A DNA stretch of 64,000 bases from Hoylesella loescheii (GTDB lineage: Bacteria; Bacteroidota; Bacteroidia; Bacteroidales; Bacteroidaceae): the NCBI GenBank assembly GCA_021531755.1, contig JADYUK010000003.1, forward strand, positions 124,001 through 188,000. Direction: 5' to 3'. The notes below the pieces were generated by a model, which did not search any database, was not told the DNA's origin, and saw nothing but the letters and a program-made list of their open reading frames with translations. Numbering within the stretch: the stretch's first letter is position 1; each line of letters opens with the position of its first letter. Both the position numbers and the translations under genes were made by a program. Below, piece by piece: positions 61,416-64,000 of this stretch.

Positions 61416-62669
61416 ATGAAGACAGAACTTATCAAGAAAGCTTATGACGTGGCGAAGGAACGCTACGCAGAAATTGGTGTTGACACAGAAGCCGTGCTCA
61501 AGCAGCTTCAGGATTTCCATCTCTCACTCCACTGCTGGCAGGCCGACGACGTGAAGGGATTCGAGGTACAGGCAGGCTCCATGTCAGGCGGAATACAGTC
61601 GACTGGCAACCATCCCGGCGCCGCACGCAATATCGACGAGGTGCGCCAGGACGTGCTGAAGGCCAAGAGCCTCATACCAGGCAACCACCGCCTTAATCTC
61701 CATGAGATATATGGCGACTTCAAGGGAAAGGTTGTCGACCGTGACGAGGTGACAGTAGAGTATTTCCAGTCATGGATAGACTGGGCGAAAGAGAACAACA
61801 CTCTGCTCGACTTCAACTCATCATCTTTCTCTCACCCGAAGTCGGGCAGCCTCACACTCTCTAATCCAGACGAGGGAGTGCGCCAGTTCTGGGTGGAGCA
61901 CACAAAGCGCTGCCGCGACATAGCCAACGCCATGGGCGAGGCACAGCAGGACCCCTGTATCATGAACCTCTGGGTGCATGACGGATGCAAGGATGTGTCA
62001 GTCAACCACGCCCTCTACCGCCGCACACTGAAACGCTCGCTCGATGAGATATTCGAGAAGGAGCAGCCATGGATGAAAGACTGTATCGAGGGCAAGGTCT
62101 TCGGCATCGGTCTGGAGTCCTTCACAGTAGGCTCACACGATTTCTACACAGCATATGCCGCACAGCACGGCAAGCTCCTCACCATCGACACAGGCCACTA
62201 CCATCCAACAGAGTCGCCAGCCGACAAGGTGAGCGCTGTGCTGCCATTCCTCCCAGAGCTCATGCTCCACGTCTCACGCCCTGTCCGCTGGGACTCAGAC
62301 CATGTGACCATCATGGACGACCAGACCCAGGAGCTCTTCTTCGAGATAGTACGCGCCGACGCCCTTGACCGTGTCCACTACGGCCTTGACTTCTTCGACG
62401 GCTCCATCAACCGCCTTGGAGCCTATGTCATCGGCTCACGTGCGGCCCAGAAGTGCATGCTGCGCGCTCTCCTTGAGCCACGTGCCGAGATATCAAGACT
62501 CGAGCTTGCAGGCGAGGGCTACAAGGTGCTCGCACTCATCGAGGAGCAGAAGGCAATGCCATGGCAGGCTGTCTACGACGAGTTCTGTGTGCGCAATGAT
62601 GTGCCTGTCGGACAGGAGTTCATCGCCGACATAGACAAGTACACAGCAGAGGTGATAAGCAAGAGATAA
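61416..62669 (+). CDS. rhaA: L-rhamnose isomerase
   Basis: The 417-residue protein starts MKTELIKKAYDVAKERYAEI and has FHLSLHCWQADDVKGFE, GNHPGAARNIDEVRQD, WVHDGCKDVSVN, IDTGHYHPTESPADKVSAVL and RPVRWDSDHVTIMDD, the metal-binding barrel motifs of RhaA. It turns L-rhamnose into L-rhamnulose, the substrate of RhaB. It follows rhaB by 57 bases. Confidence 0.97.
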   Translation: MKTELIKKAYDVAKERYAEIGVDTEAVLKQLQDFHLSLHCWQADDVKGFEVQAGSMSGGIQSTGNHPGAARNIDEVRQDVLKAKSLIPGNHRLNLHEIYGDFKGKVVDRDEVTVEYFQSWIDWAKENNTLLDFNSSSFSHPKSGSLTLSNPDEGVRQFWVEHTKRCRDIANAMGEAQQDPCIMNLWVHDGCKDVSVNHALYRRTLKRSLDEIFEKEQPWMKDCIEGKVFGIGLESFTVGSHDFYTAYAAQHGKLLTIDTGHYHPTESPADKVSAVLPFLPELMLHVSRPVRWDSDHVTIMDDQTQELFFEIVRADALDRVHYGLDFFDGSINRLGAYVIGSRAAQKCMLRALLEPRAEISRLELAGEGYKVLALIEEQKAMPWQAVYDEFCVRNDVPVGQEFIADIDKYTAEVISKR

Positions 62670-62677
62670 ACAACAGA

Positions 62678-62733
62678 GACTCCCGCAGGCAGTTACCACA
62701 CACAAGAGGGTGGGGGAAGATGCTGCGGGAGTC
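62678..62733 (+). terminator. Hairpin between rhaA and the transporter gene
   Basis: GACTCCCGCAG (62678-62688) pairs with CTGCGGGAGTC (62723-62733) over 11 bases. There is no U-run, so it more likely tunes or processes the operon mRNA than ends it. Confidence 0.6.
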
Positions 62734-62783
62734 GCCTGGCATTATGCCCTAAGGGCAGTATATACTATCCTGAAAAGACAAAA

Positions 62784-64000
62784 ATGAGCAATAAAAGCAG
62801 TTTGAAGAGCACCATCGCGGTGTCTCTGACCAATTATCTCGACGCTGGAGCCATCGTGGCAGGAGCCAGCGGACTGACCTTGTGGCAGAAGTACCTTGGG
62901 CTTACGGAGATACATCTCGGATGGCTCAACTTCATCAGCGCCAACTGCCTCGGTGCCGCCCTCGGTGCCATCATAGGCGGATTCCTCGCCGACAAGTACG
63001 GACGTAAGTTCATATACACATACAATCTCCTCGTGTATATGCTCGGTGTGCTCCTCGTCATGTTCTCAGTCAACTTCCCCATGCTCCTCGCGGGATTCCT
63101 CGTGACAGGCATATCGGTAGGCATCGGCGTGCCAGCATCGTGGACATACATATCCGAGAGCTCAGAGATTAACAACCGTGGCCGCAATATCTGCATCTCA
63201 CAGATGTCGTGGGGTGTCGGCCCGATGATAATCCTCCTCCTCGGCATGTTCTTCGCCCCTGGAGGCTATCTCTTCGGATGGGTGGAGAGTCTCGCCACAT
63301 CTGTCATCGGCACAGGCGCAGCGGAGGATGCCATCAATGTCTTCAGCTCACGCCTTGTATTCTTCTCCCTCTTCGTCGTCGCCTTCATAGCATGGAACAT
63401 GCAGCGGAGACTTGAGGAGAGCGCAGAGTGGAAGGCAAGCAAGAAAGAGGCCATGGCACGCGGGGAGAAGACCGGACTGATACACTCTTTCGGAGTGCTC
63501 TTCACCAACAAGACAGCCGTCAAGACAGTCTGCTTCCTCGCCGGTATATACCTGACATGGAACCTCGTTGCCTCTGTCATGGGATTCTTCCAGCCACATA
63601 TCTATGAGACAGCCGGAGGCGTCACCAACGAGCAGGCAAACTGGATGAACTGCATTCAGTGGGCAATCATCGTCGGCACAACATTCATAACATCACAGCT
63701 CATCGACAAGATGAGCCACAAGGTGCTCTACGTCATAGGCCTCCTGTTCTCGCTCAGCGCATGGTTCATCATCGTGGGCATCGGCGTCGGAGGTCCTGCC
63801 GGACTCTGGTCGTTCGCCATCCTGTGGGGCATACAGGGCGGTATATCCGTACAGATATTCTACGCGCTGTGGGGCACAGAGCTCTTCCCCGCAAAGTTCC
63901 GTGCCGGAGCACAGGGACTGATGTTCTTCATCGTGCGCGGACTCTCTGCCGTCTGGGGCCTCATATTCGCCTCTATTTACGGAGAGAACGGCGAGGGATT
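62784..64000 (+). CDS. MFS sugar transporter, 3' end missing
   Basis: The frame starts at the ATG at 62784 (MSNKSSLKSTIAVSLTNYLD) and continues past the right edge; about 405 codons are visible. It has GAIIGGFLADKYGRKFIYTY between helices 2 and 3, PASWTYISESSEINNRGR and GTELFPAKFRAGAQGL, as in sugar-porter-like MFS proteins. Position after rhaB and rhaA suggests it brings in L-rhamnose or a rhamnose-containing sugar. The specificity is inferred from context. Confidence 0.88.
   Translation, partial: MSNKSSLKSTIAVSLTNYLDAGAIVAGASGLTLWQKYLGLTEIHLGWLNFISANCLGAALGAIIGGFLADKYGRKFIYTYNLLVYMLGVLLVMFSVNFPMLLAGFLVTGISVGIGVPASWTYISESSEINNRGRNICISQMSWGVGPMIILLLGMFFAPGGYLFGWVESLATSVIGTGAAEDAINVFSSRLVFFSLFVVAFIAWNMQRRLEESAEWKASKKEAMARGEKTGLIHSFGVLFTNKTAVKTVCFLAGIYLTWNLVASVMGFFQPHIYETAGGVTNEQANWMNCIQWAIIVGTTFITSQLIDKMSHKVLYVIGLLFSLSAWFIIVGIGVGGPAGLWSFAILWGIQGGISVQIFYALWGTELFPAKFRAGAQGLMFFIVRGLSAVWGLIFASIYGENGEG

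Overview
The window reads as chromosomal DNA of a member of the Bacteroidota, most likely Prevotella or a close relative (Segatella, Xylanibacter). Supporting evidence is a SusC/SusD pair with a DUF6377-type regulator, lipoproteins with short lipoboxes, a clustered rlmN / pdxA-like / sigma-54 activator / lptE locus, weak or absent Shine-Dalgarno sequences, and many promoters of the Bacteroidota form TTG-N19..21-TAnnTTTG. The DNA looks moderately GC-rich for this group. I see no plasmid, phage or complete insertion sequence. The genus is an inference.

Region 1 (1-10.2 kb) is a pectin and uronate locus: a GPH-type sugar symporter and a divergent LacI regulator, mannonate oxidoreductase (SDR), mannonate dehydratase uxuA, a GH28 polygalacturonase, a truncated GH106-like rhamnosidase remnant, an unclassified secreted protein and RidA. 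Region 2 (10.4-18.2 kb) holds a secreted DUF4450-like protein and a compact acid-sugar operon (BKACE enzyme, MFS carrier, four-carbon-acid-sugar kinase, Asp/Glu-racemase-like protein), then tRNA-Gln. Region 3 (18.4-24.3 kb) is a housekeeping run: rsfS, ftsH, cdsA, lpxB and a HAD phosphatase. Region 4 (24.7-27.7 kb) is a GH31 alpha-xylosidase with a PA14 insert.

Region 5 (28.2-38.5 kb) carries a His/Asp-rich G3E GTPase, a DUF554 membrane protein, LemA, rlmN, a PdxA homologue that has lost its metal-binding histidines, a sirtuin, a sigma-54 activator and LptE. Downstream are an outer-membrane protein, a lipoprotein phosphoesterase and tRNA-Leu/tRNA-Gly. Region 6 (38.75-47.7 kb) is a polysaccharide utilisation locus for alpha-galactosides (DUF6377 regulator, GH36, SusC, SusD). 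Region 7 (48-64 kb) has umuC and an unusual umuD fused to a possible DNA-binding domain, a TonB-dependent receptor, an alanine/Na+ symporter, a 5'-nucleotidase family protein, a secreted SGNH esterase, and the rhamnose genes rhaB and rhaA with an MFS carrier cut by the window end. Regions 1 and 7 together fit growth on rhamnogalacturonan-type pectin, whose sugars are galacturonate and rhamnose.

The most unusual signal lies between genes. Many intergenic tandem duplications have unit lengths of 22, 44 or 66 bp, far more regular than chance. One 66-bp family recurs at four loci. At three it sits beside TAnnTTTG promoter boxes upstream of genes, and at the fourth it lies in frame inside a secreted esterase gene.
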